A DNA stretch of 64,000 nt from CAZALT01 sp964485515 (GTDB taxonomy: Bacteria > Actinomycetota > Acidimicrobiia > Acidimicrobiales > Acidimicrobilacustridaceae). The position numbers and the translations under genes were made by a program. The stretch spans positions 11,478-75,477 of the forward strand of contig CAZALT010000002.1 in NCBI GenBank assembly GCA_964485515.1. The letters are read 5' to 3'. Shown here piece after piece: positions 9,272 through 18,066 of the stretch; the first letter of the stretch is position 1, and the number at the start of each line of letters is the position of its first letter. A model generated the notes under the pieces. That model saw only the letters and a program-made list of their open reading frames with translations, did no database searches and had not been told where the DNA came from.

Positions 9272-10505
9272 GGCCGGTCCTCGGCGACAAGCGGAACAAG
9301 ACCTCACCGGCGTCGGCCACGACCAGCGCATCGGGGTCGTCGGCCCAGTCCGCCACATCAACCGTTGTCGGGTCGCGGTAGCCGAGGTTCACGTGGTGCG
9401 CGACCGACTCCGGAATGCCGGTCGCGAGCGTGACACGCACTCGCGCTCGTTCTCCATGGACCGGATCGAACGTGCCCGCCCCATAGAGATGGGTTGCGTG
9501 GGCGAGCTCGCCCCGAGGGTGGTCCCGGTACCTGTCCCAGTTCGCGAGGAAGAAGTCCCGGCAGTGGTATCCAAGGTCATCGAGGCCGGGGTGCATCGGG
9601 GCGATCTCTCGGATGTGCGGGGCGTAGAGCACGACCTCACCGCCGTCCGCGACGACGGGCTCGACCTTGTAGAAGCCTTTCGCCCCGGTCCACAGGTCGT
9701 CGTAGCGGGCGGGCACCAACGAGAGGACGCGCTGGACAGGGGAGTCCAAGTAGACGACATGCGTCTGCGCCGCGACTGCCGCGGCCGCCGACCAGGAGCC
9801 GACGGGATCGCTGAACGCGAGCGCGCTGATGTCGCCGCTGGTGTGGTCCATGACGACCGACAGGGCATGGCGCTCCCGACGAACCATGTCGGCTGCGCGG
9901 TGGATCATCGCCCGCACCGGGGTGATTCCCCGGGTGCCGATGATCTCCGAGCTGGTGATCAGGGCACCCAGCCAGTGGGTGAGGTCGATCAGCTCTTGCC
10001 CGGAGAGTCCGGGAAACAGGTACTTCTCGCCGCCGGAGAACCCGACGACCTCGTGGGGGAGCACCGGGCCGACGATCACGGTCACGTCGCTTTCCACGAC
10101 CAGACGGTTGACCCGTATCTCGACGCTCTCGTCGAGGGCGCCGTTCGAGAGCTCGCGGACGGTGGCGGCATCGAGCCGACCGACGTGGGCGAAGGTCGTG
10201 TCATCCCACCACTCGTGGTTCCGCACGTCGAGGCCGTCGACCTCGACGAGCTCCCGAAGTGCCGACTCGTCCATCGGGGCGTGCGTCCCGAGCGCGACGA
10301 CCGCGACGCACGATTCGACGCGGTGCGCGGTCGCCTCGACGATCGACGAGAGCAAGAGGCCGAGCGGGCAGAGTCGGGTTCCATCAGGTATCACGAGGCA
10401 CAGCGAACGACCGTCGAGGTCGAGTTGGTCGAAGGCGTCGCGAACGAACTCGCGAACGGCGGGGGGTTCGAGCCGCTGATGCGCTCCACCCAGGGTGGCG
10501 GTCAC
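9261..10505 (-). CDS. LarA-superfamily nickel-pincer 2-hydroxyacid epimerase, probably sugar-acid C2-epimerase
   Basis: The protein belongs to the LarA (lactate racemase, DUF2088) superfamily, which uses the nickel-pincer nucleotide to epimerise 2-hydroxyacids. With the GTG start at 10505 it has 414 residues. His75 (LGTHAPM), His151 and Lys161 (PHEVVGFSGGEKYLFPG) and His177 (LTHWLG) match the nickel, cofactor-attachment and catalytic residues of lactate racemase. The spacing of 10 and 16 residues between the last three is identical to that enzyme. The GTG overlaps the uxuB stop, so it is translationally coupled. Some family members epimerise gluconate at C2, and the uxuB product mannonate is the C2 epimer of gluconate. 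Mannonate/gluconate is therefore the favoured substrate pair (inference). The cofactor genes larB, larC and larE are not in the window. Confidence 0.85.
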   Translation of the reverse strand: MTATLGGAHQRLEPPAVREFVRDAFDQLDLDGRSLCLVIPDGTRLCPLGLLLSSIVEATAHRVESCVAVVALGTHAPMDESALRELVEVDGLDVRNHEWWDDTTFAHVGRLDAATVRELSNGALDESVEIRVNRLVVESDVTVIVGPVLPHEVVGFSGGEKYLFPGLSGQELIDLTHWLGALITSSEIIGTRGITPVRAMIHRAADMVRRERHALSVVMDHTSGDISALAFSDPVGSWSAAAAVAAQTHVVYLDSPVQRVLSLVPARYDDLWTGAKGFYKVEPVVADGGEVVLYAPHIREIAPMHPGLDDLGYHCRDFFLANWDRYRDHPRGELAHATHLYGAGTFDPVHGERARVRVTLATGIPESVAHHVNLGYRDPTTVDVADWADDPDALVVADAGEVLFRLSPRTGLRP

Positions 10506-11851
10506 AGCAACTCCCGGACGGCGTCCAACCCGCCACGTCGCACGTCGGTGAACGCGGCGACAACCGCTCCGGTGAGCGCGGCGTGGTCCTCGCCGAGGAA
10601 CCTGGAGACGACGGCGGCGTCCCCGGACGATTCGAGGGTCCGTCGCAGGGACACCCGCTCGGGGTCGTCGACGGCAGCGAGGCGTGATCCCGTCAGGGGC
10701 GTCGCCGTCGTCGCCGCGAGCCACGTGGCGACGACCAGCGCGTGTCGTGGGGAGCTGAGACCGTGGGCCCATCTGCGCTCCATGACCGGGAGGATGCGCT
10801 GCCGTAGCTTCACCGATCCGTCGGTCCCCACCTGGTCGCACCGATGTCCGAGGGCAGGGTTTGCGAACCTGACCAGTGACTTGTCTGCGAAGGCTCGCGA
10901 GTCGTCGTCCGGCTCATCCATCACCTCGATCGTGTCGTCGATGAGCCCCTCGGTGAACGCGATGACGGTGGGGTCCTTCACGGCGTCAACGATGGTCTCG
11001 TGGCCGGCGAGCATGCCGAGGTAGGCGATCGACGAGTGCGGACCGTTGAGCAGCCAGAGCTTCCGGCGTTGGGCGGGGCCGATGTCATCGAGGATCTCGA
11101 CGCCCACGAGGTCGAGCGGCGGGAGTCCCGCGGCGGATTGGATCGTCCAGGAGCGATGCGCCTCGGCGAAGACTGCGGCCTCGTCCACCACGCCGATCGC
11201 ATCGGCGAGACGCGCACGATCCGCCGGGGTGGTCGCCGGGACCATCCGGTCGACGACCGAGCAAGGAAAGCTGACCTGGGCATCGATCCATTCGGCAAGG
11301 CCTGCGGGCATCGACTCGGCGAACCGGAGCGTGCGGTCCCGAAGCACGGTGCCGTTGTCGATGAGGTTGTCGAGTGCGGCGATGACCAATGGGGCGTCCG
11401 CGTGCTGGCGCCGCCGATCCAGCCCCTTCGCCAGGACGGCGACGAGCGAATCAGGGCCAGCGGCCTCGTAGCCCTTCTCGGTCACGGTGACGGTGACCAT
11501 GGTCGTCGCGGGGTCAGCTATGGCGTCGACCGTCGGATCGATCCCGGTGACCACTGATGAAAGGGAGCCGATGACACGGGTTCGTGAGCGCTCGTCGGGT
11601 TCTCGCGTGGTGACCGTGAAGAGGCCATCCTGGTCCCGGAGCTGGTCCTCGGCGCGGGCCGTGCGTAGCGAGCACCCGCGAATGGCGGCTGGTGTTCCCG
11701 AGGCGAGCAGGTCGTCGGCGTAGGTGGCCAGGTGGGCCCTGGCGAACGCTCCGACGCCGATGTGGACGAGCGAAGGTGGCACCGTCCGGTCATAGGTCGG
11801 GATCGTGACGTCGTGCACCGAGTGCACGGTGCTGCTGGCGAGCCGTCTCAC
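10502..11851 (-). CDS. uxuB: mannitol-dehydrogenase-family oxidoreductase, probable D-fructuronate reductase (UxuB)
   Basis: In this context it would reduce D-fructuronate to D-mannonate with NADH. The 449-residue chain has the family N-terminus (PPSLVHIGVGAFARAHLATY, Rossmann glycine motif). It continues with VTEKGYEA and the long-chain polyol dehydrogenase core: NLIDNGTVLRD, a VSFPCSVVDRMVPATT segment and KLWLLNGPHSSIAYLG. These segments are typical of UxuB/MtlD-like enzymes, including the KxxxxNxxH lysine motif. The GTG at 11851 overlaps the uidA stop (GTGA), and further upstream in-frame codons lie inside uidA. Its position after uxaC and uidA favours fructuronate over mannitol or altronate. 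The expected partner mannonate dehydratase (UxuA) is missing from the window. Confidence 0.88.
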   Translation of the reverse strand: MRRLASSTVHSVHDVTIPTYDRTVPPSLVHIGVGAFARAHLATYADDLLASGTPAAIRGCSLRTARAEDQLRDQDGLFTVTTREPDERSRTRVIGSLSSVVTGIDPTVDAIADPATTMVTVTVTEKGYEAAGPDSLVAVLAKGLDRRRQHADAPLVIAALDNLIDNGTVLRDRTLRFAESMPAGLAEWIDAQVSFPCSVVDRMVPATTPADRARLADAIGVVDEAAVFAEAHRSWTIQSAAGLPPLDLVGVEILDDIGPAQRRKLWLLNGPHSSIAYLGMLAGHETIVDAVKDPTVIAFTEGLIDDTIEVMDEPDDDSRAFADKSLVRFANPALGHRCDQVGTDGSVKLRQRILPVMERRWAHGLSSPRHALVVATWLAATTATPLTGSRLAAVDDPERVSLRRTLESSGDAAVVSRFLGEDHAALTGAVVAAFTDVRRGGLDAVRELL

Positions 11852-13632
11852 GATTCGTCGCGCCACCTCTTGCGCAACAGGTGGGCGGCCATCTTCGGCT
11901 GGCGATCGCGTGTGAAGACGCCCTTCTTGTTGCCGTCGACCCGCATGAACGATGGTGCCGTTGCGAAGTCGGCGAAGTTCCAGACGTGCTCGCCCACTAC
12001 GGCGTCGATCTGGTCGAAGACACGGTGATAGGTGTCGAGCAGCGCCGCTTGGTACTCCTCGCTCCACGGGTTCGCCTCGACTGAGCGGATCCCGGCGACG
12101 GCGTCGCCGCCGTACTCGGTCACCACGATCGGCTTGTGGTGCTTGTCGGCCCAGGCGAGCAGCTCGTTCGCGAGCCCTTCAGCGGCTTCGTCGAGGTCGA
12201 ATCCGAGGTACCAGCCGTAGTACCGGTTGACCATCACAACGTCGGCGAGCTCGGAGAGGAGGCACCGGTCCGGGGGAGCGAGCAGCATGTTGACGAACCC
12301 GACAGGCCGAGTGGGATCGAGGGCGCGCGCCTGCTCGAAGAGGGGAGTGAAGTACTCCTTCGACTCGGGCGTGTCTGACTCAGGTTCGTTTGCGATGCTC
12401 CAGAGCACGACGCTGGGGTGGTTCTTGTCGCGTGCGATGAGCTCGGCGATCGCTTGACGATGGACGGCCTGGGTCACGTCGTTCACCGTTTCGTCGCTGA
12501 AGGTGACCCGGTCACCGCCGAGGAACATGCCTCCCCCCACCGCGAGGTTCAGTCCTACGGCGGCGGTCTCATCGATGACGACGATGCCGAGACGGTCCGC
12601 GTGGTCGAGCACCTCTTCGGCGTAGGGGTAGTGGGACGTGCGGAACGAGTTGGCGCCCAACCACTGCAGGAGTGCGAAGTCGTGGACCATCGAGGCGGCG
12701 TCGTGGCCCTTGCCGCGCACGAGGTGATCCTCGTGCATCCCGAAGCCCTTGAAGTAGAAAGGCTCGCCGTTGATGAGGAACCGTGTGCCATCGAGTGAAA
12801 CAGTGCGGATGCCGACGGGGATCGAGTAGCGATCCATCACGTTGCCTGCATCGTCGGTCAGCTCGACGCGGAGGTCATAGAGGTAGGCCTTGCCGGGCTG
12901 CCACAGCGTTGCGTCCAGAACCTCCAGCTCACCGGTCGCTCCGGTCGCGTCGGCCACGAGGGCTCCGGCCTCGTCTCGAAGCTCTGCTCGGACCTGAAGC
13001 CCTGCGGCGTCGCTGGTCTCGACGGAGTACCCGACGATGCCGGTGGTGTCGCGGCGGTTGGTCACGACCGTGATGTCGTCGAGATGGGCACGTGGCGTCG
13101 TGAAGAGCCATGTGCTGCGGTGCAGGCCGCCGTAGTTGAAGAAGTCGTGGTAGTAGTGAAGCTGCTTGCGGCCGTCGGCGCGCTCGGAGACGATGCCTGG
13201 CGGGATGGTGTGCCAGCTCAGCTCGTTGTTCACCGCAACCGTGACCGTGTGTTCGGTTCCCGCACGTACGAACGCGGAGACATCAGCCTCGAACGGTGTG
13301 TAGCCGCCTTCGTGCTCGGCGACCTGGACATCGTCGAACCACACGACGGCACGCTGGCACGCTGCGTCGAACCGCAGGACGACCCGACGGTCCTCCCAAC
13401 CCCTCGGGACAGACACCGAGCGCTGGTACCAGACGTCGCCAACGTGGTCGTGTACTTCCCGATCGACCAGGACATCGTTGAAGCTCGCGGGGACCGGAAT
13501 CTGCCGAGCGTTCGGGAGTGGACGTCTCCACCAGCCTTCCTCTCGCCCGACGCCGTCGGCATCGATGGCGAACTCCCAGAGCCCGTCGAGTCGACGGGCC
13601 TCGCGGGCGGTGTTGTCCTGTGGCCGCAGCAT
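11848..13632 (-). CDS. uidA: beta-glucuronidase (GH2)
   Basis: A 594-residue GH2 enzyme, close to the usual length of about 600, that releases D-glucuronate from beta-glucuronides. It has the N-terminal jelly roll with the QLHYYHDFFNYGGLHRS segment. The acid/base is Glu416 in SIANEPES and the nucleophile is Glu506 in VVTEYGGDA. The C-terminal VDGNKKGVFTRDRQPK contains the N-x-K motif that recognises the glucuronate carboxylate. That motif separates true glucuronidases from GH2 galactosidases. No signal peptide is seen, so it should act in the cytoplasm on imported glycosides. It lies between the kinase gene (7 bases upstream) and uxuB. Confidence 0.95.
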   Translation of the reverse strand: MLRPQDNTAREARRLDGLWEFAIDADGVGREEGWWRRPLPNARQIPVPASFNDVLVDREVHDHVGDVWYQRSVSVPRGWEDRRVVLRFDAACQRAVVWFDDVQVAEHEGGYTPFEADVSAFVRAGTEHTVTVAVNNELSWHTIPPGIVSERADGRKQLHYYHDFFNYGGLHRSTWLFTTPRAHLDDITVVTNRRDTTGIVGYSVETSDAAGLQVRAELRDEAGALVADATGATGELEVLDATLWQPGKAYLYDLRVELTDDAGNVMDRYSIPVGIRTVSLDGTRFLINGEPFYFKGFGMHEDHLVRGKGHDAASMVHDFALLQWLGANSFRTSHYPYAEEVLDHADRLGIVVIDETAAVGLNLAVGGGMFLGGDRVTFSDETVNDVTQAVHRQAIAELIARDKNHPSVVLWSIANEPESDTPESKEYFTPLFEQARALDPTRPVGFVNMLLAPPDRCLLSELADVVMVNRYYGWYLGFDLDEAAEGLANELLAWADKHHKPIVVTEYGGDAVAGIRSVEANPWSEEYQAALLDTYHRVFDQIDAVVGEHVWNFADFATAPSFMRVDGNKKGVFTRDRQPKMAAHLLRKRWRDES

Positions 13633-13639
13633 GATCTGC

Positions 13640-14158
13640 CTACTTCCGGTTGTCGTGTTGTGTCGGCAATGCGTCGAGGACGTGGTCGGCGAGCGATTCG
13701 GGCCCGATCTCGTCCACGTCGAGGGTCAGGTCCGCAACCTCGCGGTAGAGACCCTCGCGTTCCTCGGCCATCTGAGTGAGCACGGTTCGGGGGTCGCTCC
13801 CGAGCAGCGGTCGGTGGTCTCCTTGGCGCACTCTCGAGGCAAGGGTGAGGGCGTCGACGCGAAGCCAGACGACAAATGCGCTCGTGAGTGCCTCGCGGAC
13901 GTCAGCGTCCATCACCACACCGCCTGGAGCGGCGATCACGGCGGGTGCGTCGGCGGTCAGTGCCGTGAGCACCACGTCCGATTCGAGTTGGCGATAAGCG
14001 GCCTCGCCGCCGTCCTCCCACAGCTCACGAACCGACGAGCCGGTTCGTTCCTCGATCGCCGTGTCGCTGTCGATCAACGGGTACCCGAGTCGATCAGCGA
14101 CGATCCTTCCGACGGTCGACTTGCCCGATCCCATGAGTCCGACGAGCACGACGCTCAT
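13640..14158 (-). CDS. shikimate-kinase-like small-molecule kinase in a glucuronate operon
   Basis: The 172-residue P-loop kinase starts MSVVLVGLMGSGKST, with Walker A at residues 7-15. It keeps the shikimate-kinase pattern: Asp30 and Asp32 (LIDSDTAIEERTG), Arg56 (AYRQLE), Gly79-80 (PGGVV), the lid motif RPLL at 116-119 and Arg134 (EREGLYREVAD). By family similarity it is a shikimate kinase homologue. Its place between uxaC and uidA, with ATGA overlap to uxaC, argues for a sugar-acid substrate such as gluconate or 2-keto-3-deoxygluconate. Gluconate resembles shikimate in having a carboxylate and a polyol. A displaced true aroK is possible but less likely, since no aromatic pathway gene is nearby. 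Confidence 0.8.
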   Translation of the reverse strand: MSVVLVGLMGSGKSTVGRIVADRLGYPLIDSDTAIEERTGSSVRELWEDGGEAAYRQLESDVVLTALTADAPAVIAAPGGVVMDADVREALTSAFVVWLRVDALTLASRVRQGDHRPLLGSDPRTVLTQMAEEREGLYREVADLTLDVDEIGPESLADHVLDALPTQHDNRK

Positions 14159-15558
14159 GGGTCGACTCGGAACACCCGGCGAGCGAGCCCGTCGGCGAGG
14201 TCGGTGGCGATCTCGGCGGCGTCGACCTCGGTGATCTGATGTTCGGCGACGAGTCCGGCGAGGTACCCGGCATCGATGCGTCGGGCGACATCGTGGCGTG
14301 CTGGGATCGTGAGAATCGAGCGAGAATCGTCGTTGAAGCCGACGGTGTTGGCGAACCCCGCGGTCTCGGTGACGTTTCGTCGGAACCGACGCATCCCTTC
14401 CGGGCTGTCGTGGAACCACCAAGGAGGTCCGAGACGAAGGGCGGGGTAGTGGCCAGCTAGAGGAGCGAGCTCTCGGCTGTAGGTGCTCTCGTCGAGCGTG
14501 TAGACGACGATCGTCAACGCTGCTTCGTTGCCGAAGCGGTCCAAGAGGGGCTTGAGGGAGCCGACGTAGTCCATGGAGCGAGGGATGTCGGCTCCCATGT
14601 CGCTGCCGTAGGCCGCGGTGACCTGTGGGTTGTGTCGCCTCCACGAACCAGCGTGCAGTTGGAGCACCAGTCCGTCGTCGAGGCTCATGGCCGCCATCTC
14701 GACCAGCATCTGCGCTCGGAACAGGTCCGCCTCCTCCGCTGACGCATCGCCGGTGGCCACCCGACCGAACAGCGCGTGGGCTTCGGCGGCGGGGAGGTCG
14801 GCCGTGCGTGGTGTGGGGTGGCCGTGATCCGAGGCCGTCGCTCCCGCTTCGACGAAGGCTGTCCGTCGCACGCGAAGGGCTTCGAGGTAGCCCTGCCAGG
14901 TCGTCGTGTCCTCACCGGTCATGGCAGCCAAGGTCTGCAGGTTCTCGACGAACCGAGGATTGGAGGGGTCGATGACGTCGTCGGGTCGGAATGTCGGGAC
15001 GACCCGTCCTCCCCATTCCGACCGACGGATGGTGGCGTGCGCTTCGAGGGGGTCGAGCGCTCGGTCCGTGGACGCGAGGAATTCGATGCCGAACCGGTCG
15101 AAGAGGGCGCGTGGACGGAAGTCGTCGCTGGTGAGGTGTGCGTGGAGCGCGTCGTAGATCGTGTCAGCGGTCGCGGGCTCGAGCGGCTTGTCGATGCCGA
15201 ACACGACGTGGAGGGTGTGGTCGAGCCAGAGCTTCGACGGAGTGCCTCGGAAGAGGGGGTAGCACTCGGCGAACGTCCGCCACACGGACCGCCCGTCGAC
15301 GGGGGAGTCGTCGCCGGGAGATCGAACACCGAGCCGTTCCATCGGCGTGCCCTGGCTGTAGGCCATGCGCAGCAGATAGTGGTCGCGGGTGATCAGCTCG
15401 AGAGCGGGATCGTCGATCGATGCGTTCGTGGCGAGCAGCCACGGGTCGCAATGGCCGTGTGGGCTCACGATCGGGAGGGCCATCGTGTGCTCGTAGATCG
15501 AGCGAGCAAGGCGTCGAACGCCGGGATCGGGAGGCAAGAGCCGGTCTGGGTGAAGCAC
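14155..15558 (-). CDS. uxaC: glucuronate isomerase (UxaC)
   Basis: The enzyme isomerises D-glucuronate to D-fructuronate, the first step after UidA. It has the amidohydrolase-like core with the metal ligands SPHGHCDP near the N-terminus. It continues with DHYLLRMAYS, the segment SKLWLDHTLHVVFGIDKPL, then LQLHAGSWRRHNP and TVGFNDDSRSIL. These are characteristic of UxaC. I chose the GTG at 15558 because the longer in-frame GTG at 15576 would place the start inside the LacI-type operator at 15562-15575. A GTG at 15561 is equally possible. There is no clear ribosome-binding site, so translation may start near the 5' end of the mRNA. It is the first gene of a five-gene leftward operon. Confidence 0.93.
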   Translation of the reverse strand: MLHPDRLLPPDPGVRRLARSIYEHTMALPIVSPHGHCDPWLLATNASIDDPALELITRDHYLLRMAYSQGTPMERLGVRSPGDDSPVDGRSVWRTFAECYPLFRGTPSKLWLDHTLHVVFGIDKPLEPATADTIYDALHAHLTSDDFRPRALFDRFGIEFLASTDRALDPLEAHATIRRSEWGGRVVPTFRPDDVIDPSNPRFVENLQTLAAMTGEDTTTWQGYLEALRVRRTAFVEAGATASDHGHPTPRTADLPAAEAHALFGRVATGDASAEEADLFRAQMLVEMAAMSLDDGLVLQLHAGSWRRHNPQVTAAYGSDMGADIPRSMDYVGSLKPLLDRFGNEAALTIVVYTLDESTYSRELAPLAGHYPALRLGPPWWFHDSPEGMRRFRRNVTETAGFANTVGFNDDSRSILTIPARHDVARRIDAGYLAGLVAEHQITEVDAAEIATDLADGLARRVFRVDP

Positions 15559-15561
15559 CAC

Positions 15562-15575
15562 TGCAAAGGTTTGCA
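15562..15575. promoter_or_regulatory. LacI-family operator in the glucuronate/rhamnose divergent promoter
   Basis: The 14-mer TGCAAAGGTTTGCA has perfect TGCAAA/TTTGCA half-sites. Only the centre departs from the ideal (GG instead of CG). It shares its half-site with the operator at 853-866, about 14.7 kb away. It lies 4 bases from the uxaC start and 31 bases from the GH1 start, so a bound repressor would block both operons. Confidence 0.7.
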
Positions 15576-15605
15576 CAACGGGTGTGCTTCTGCAACCATC
15601 GACCC

Positions 15606-16859
15606 ATGGACAGCGCAGCGAACGGGTTCACCTTTCCCGACGGTTTCCTCTGGGGGGCATCGACCGCGGGGCATCAGGTCGAAGGCGGCAATTTCAACGC
15701 CGACCTCTGGCCGCTCGAGTGGGACGAGCCCTCGCTGTTCGTCGAACCCTCGGGAGATGCCTGCGACCACTACCACCGCTACCGCGAAGACATCTCCACG
15801 CTCGCGGGCCTCGGGCTGAATTCGTACCGGTTCTCACTCGAGTGGTCTCGCATCGAGCCCGAACCGGGCTACTTCTCCCGTGCCGAGCTCGATCACTACC
15901 GCCGAGTCATCGGTACCTGCCTCGACAACGGGGTGACGCCGGTCGTGACCTATTGCCACTTCACCACGCCCCGTTGGTTTGCCGGGGACGGAGGGTGGGG
16001 CGGGGCCAAGGCGGTCGACCGCTTCGCTCGCTACGCGGCCGCCGCGACCGAACACCTCGGCGACCTGCTCGGATGGGTCGCCACCCTCAACGAGCCGAAC
16101 GTGATGACCATGCTCGAGCTGACCGGCGTGATCCCGCTCGGCGTGAAGGACAAGTCGCCGCTGACCGACGCGGCTCCCGGCGAAGCGGCTGGCGTGGGTG
16201 GCTACGACCCTGCCACCTACCGCATGGGCCTGATGGGCACCGACGTCGAACGGATGGCGGCCCTCCACCGGGCCGCGGCAGGTGAGATCAAGGCTGGGCC
16301 GGGGGACGCGAAGGTCGGGTGGACCCTCGCCCTCGTCGACCTGCAGGCCGCGGAGGGCGGCGATGAGCGGGTCGAAGCTGCTCGCCAAGGCGCGCAGCTC
16401 GATTTCCTCGACGTCTCCCGCGACGACGACTGGCTGGGCGTGCAGACCTACTCGCGCAACCGCCTTGGCCCGGACGGCGCCGTCCCGGTGCCCGAGGGTG
16501 TCGCGACGATGCAGACCGGCTGGGAGGTCTATCCCGAGGCTCTCGGACACACCGTCCGCCTCGCGGCCGAGCACGCCGGGGTGCCTCTCCTGGTCACCGA
16601 GAACGGCATGGCCACCGACGACGACGAAGCTCGAATCGCGTACACCGGCGAAGCACTCGCGGGGCTTGCCGGCTGCATCGCCGACGGCATCGACGTCCGG
16701 GGATACCTCCACTGGACGCTGCTCGACAACTTCGAGTGGATGGCAGGGTACGCGAAGACCTTCGGCCTGATCGCCGTCGATCGCCAGACCCTCGAGCGAA
16801 CCGTCAAGCCATCGGCCCGGTGGCTCGGCGAGGTTGCACGATCGGGCCTGCCGACCTGA
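15606..16859 (+). CDS. GH1 family beta-glycosidase
   Basis: A 417-residue family 1 glycosidase that removes a beta-linked sugar (glucose, galactose, fucose or similar). It starts with the typical GFTFPDGFLWGASTAGHQVEGGN. The acid/base is Glu163 in TLNEPN and the nucleophile Glu332 in LLVTENG. The C-terminal YLHWTLLDNFEWMAGY segment holds aglycone- and glycone-binding tryptophans. The ATG at 15606 lies 31 bases after the operator. No signal peptide is present, so the enzyme is cytoplasmic. It leads the rhamnose operon and complements the rhamnosidase and glucuronidase, suggesting an oligoglycoside of at least three sugar types. Its exact specificity cannot be read. Confidence 0.92.
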   Translation: MDSAANGFTFPDGFLWGASTAGHQVEGGNFNADLWPLEWDEPSLFVEPSGDACDHYHRYREDISTLAGLGLNSYRFSLEWSRIEPEPGYFSRAELDHYRRVIGTCLDNGVTPVVTYCHFTTPRWFAGDGGWGGAKAVDRFARYAAAATEHLGDLLGWVATLNEPNVMTMLELTGVIPLGVKDKSPLTDAAPGEAAGVGGYDPATYRMGLMGTDVERMAALHRAAAGEIKAGPGDAKVGWTLALVDLQAAEGGDERVEAARQGAQLDFLDVSRDDDWLGVQTYSRNRLGPDGAVPVPEGVATMQTGWEVYPEALGHTVRLAAEHAGVPLLVTENGMATDDDEARIAYTGEALAGLAGCIADGIDVRGYLHWTLLDNFEWMAGYAKTFGLIAVDRQTLERTVKPSARWLGEVARSGLPT

Positions 16860-16899
16860 TCGCCGCACACCCCGCCGAAGCGATTGCGAGGAGTTGCAC

Positions 16900-18066
16900 A
16901 TGCAGAGGTTCGACGACATAGCGGAGTTGTTGGAAGACCAAGCCATCGAGCTGCCGTCATGGGCGTTCGGCAACTCCGGGACCCGGTTCAAGGTGTTCGC
17001 CCAGCCCGGGGTGCCGAGGGACCCCTACGAGAAGGTCGCCGACGCGGCTGTCGTGCATCGTCTGACCGGACTTGCGCCCTCGGTCGCACTCCACATCCCG
17101 TGGGACCGCGTCGACGACGTCGATGAGCTCGCTCGGTTCGCCGAAGACCACGGCATCCGTCTCGGCACGATCAACACGAACACGTTCCAAGACGATGACT
17201 ACCTGTTGGGATCGTTCTGCCACGTCGACGACTCCGTGCGCGACAAGGCCGTGCGGCATGCCCTCGACTGCATCGAGATCATGGGCCGAACGGGAAGCCG
17301 CGACCTCAAGGTCTGGTTGCCCGACGGACTCAACTACCCCGGACAGGGCGACCTCCGAGATCGCCAAGACCGCCTGGCCGACTCGCTCGAACGGGTCTAT
17401 GCCCGGCTCGAAGCCGACCAGCGCCTCGTGCTCGAGTACAAGTTCTTCGAGCCCGCGTTCTACGCCACCGATGTGCCTGACTGGGGCACCGCGTATGTGC
17501 ACTGCGTGGCCCTCGGTGATCGGGCCGTCGTGTGCCTCGACACGGGCCACCACGCGCCGGGGACGAACATCGAGTTCATCGTGATGCAACTCCTCCGACT
17601 CGGGCGGCTCGGAGCCTTCGACTTCAACTCGCGGTTCTATGCCGACGACGACTTGATGGTCGGCGCGGCCGACCCCTTCCAGCTCTTTCGGATCCTGTAC
17701 GAAGTCGTGAGGGGCGGAGGGTACGGAGCCGGGAGTGGTGTGTCGTTCATGCTCGATCAGTGCCACAACATCGAGCCCAAGATCCCGGGCCAGATCCGCT
17801 CGGTGCTCAACGTGCAAGAGGCCACAGCCAAGGCGCTCCTCGTCGATCGGCTGGCGCTCGCCGAGGCGGAACGTGCAGGTGACGTGCTCGGTGCTCATGC
17901 CGTGCTCATGGACGCGTTCAACACCGATGTGCGAGCAGACCTCGCGGACTGGCGAGCATCTCGGGGACTGCCTGCCGATCCGATGGCTGCGTACCATCAG
18001 AGCGGCTACGCCGAGGTGATCGCCGCAGAGCGTGTCGGTGGCGGCCAAGCCGGATGGGGCGCGTGA
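16900..18066 (+). CDS. rhaI: L-rhamnose isomerase (RhaI type)
   Basis: The enzyme converts L-rhamnose to L-rhamnulose in a TIM barrel with divalent metals. The 388-residue chain has the features of the RhaI isomerases, which are distinct from E. coli RhaA. These include ELPSWAFGNSGTRFKVF, the ligand segments DLKVWLPDGLNYPGQGDL and LEYKFFEPAFYATDVPDWGT, then VCLDTGHHAPGTN and a C-terminal LDQCHNIEPKIPGQIRSV. GAGGAG at 16888-16893, six bases before the ATG at 16900, sets the start. It follows the GH1 gene by 40 bases and its TGA overlaps the next gene. Confidence 0.92.
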   Translation: MQRFDDIAELLEDQAIELPSWAFGNSGTRFKVFAQPGVPRDPYEKVADAAVVHRLTGLAPSVALHIPWDRVDDVDELARFAEDHGIRLGTINTNTFQDDDYLLGSFCHVDDSVRDKAVRHALDCIEIMGRTGSRDLKVWLPDGLNYPGQGDLRDRQDRLADSLERVYARLEADQRLVLEYKFFEPAFYATDVPDWGTAYVHCVALGDRAVVCLDTGHHAPGTNIEFIVMQLLRLGRLGAFDFNSRFYADDDLMVGAADPFQLFRILYEVVRGGGYGAGSGVSFMLDQCHNIEPKIPGQIRSVLNVQEATAKALLVDRLALAEAERAGDVLGAHAVLMDAFNTDVRADLADWRASRGLPADPMAAYHQSGYAEVIAAERVGGGQAGWGA

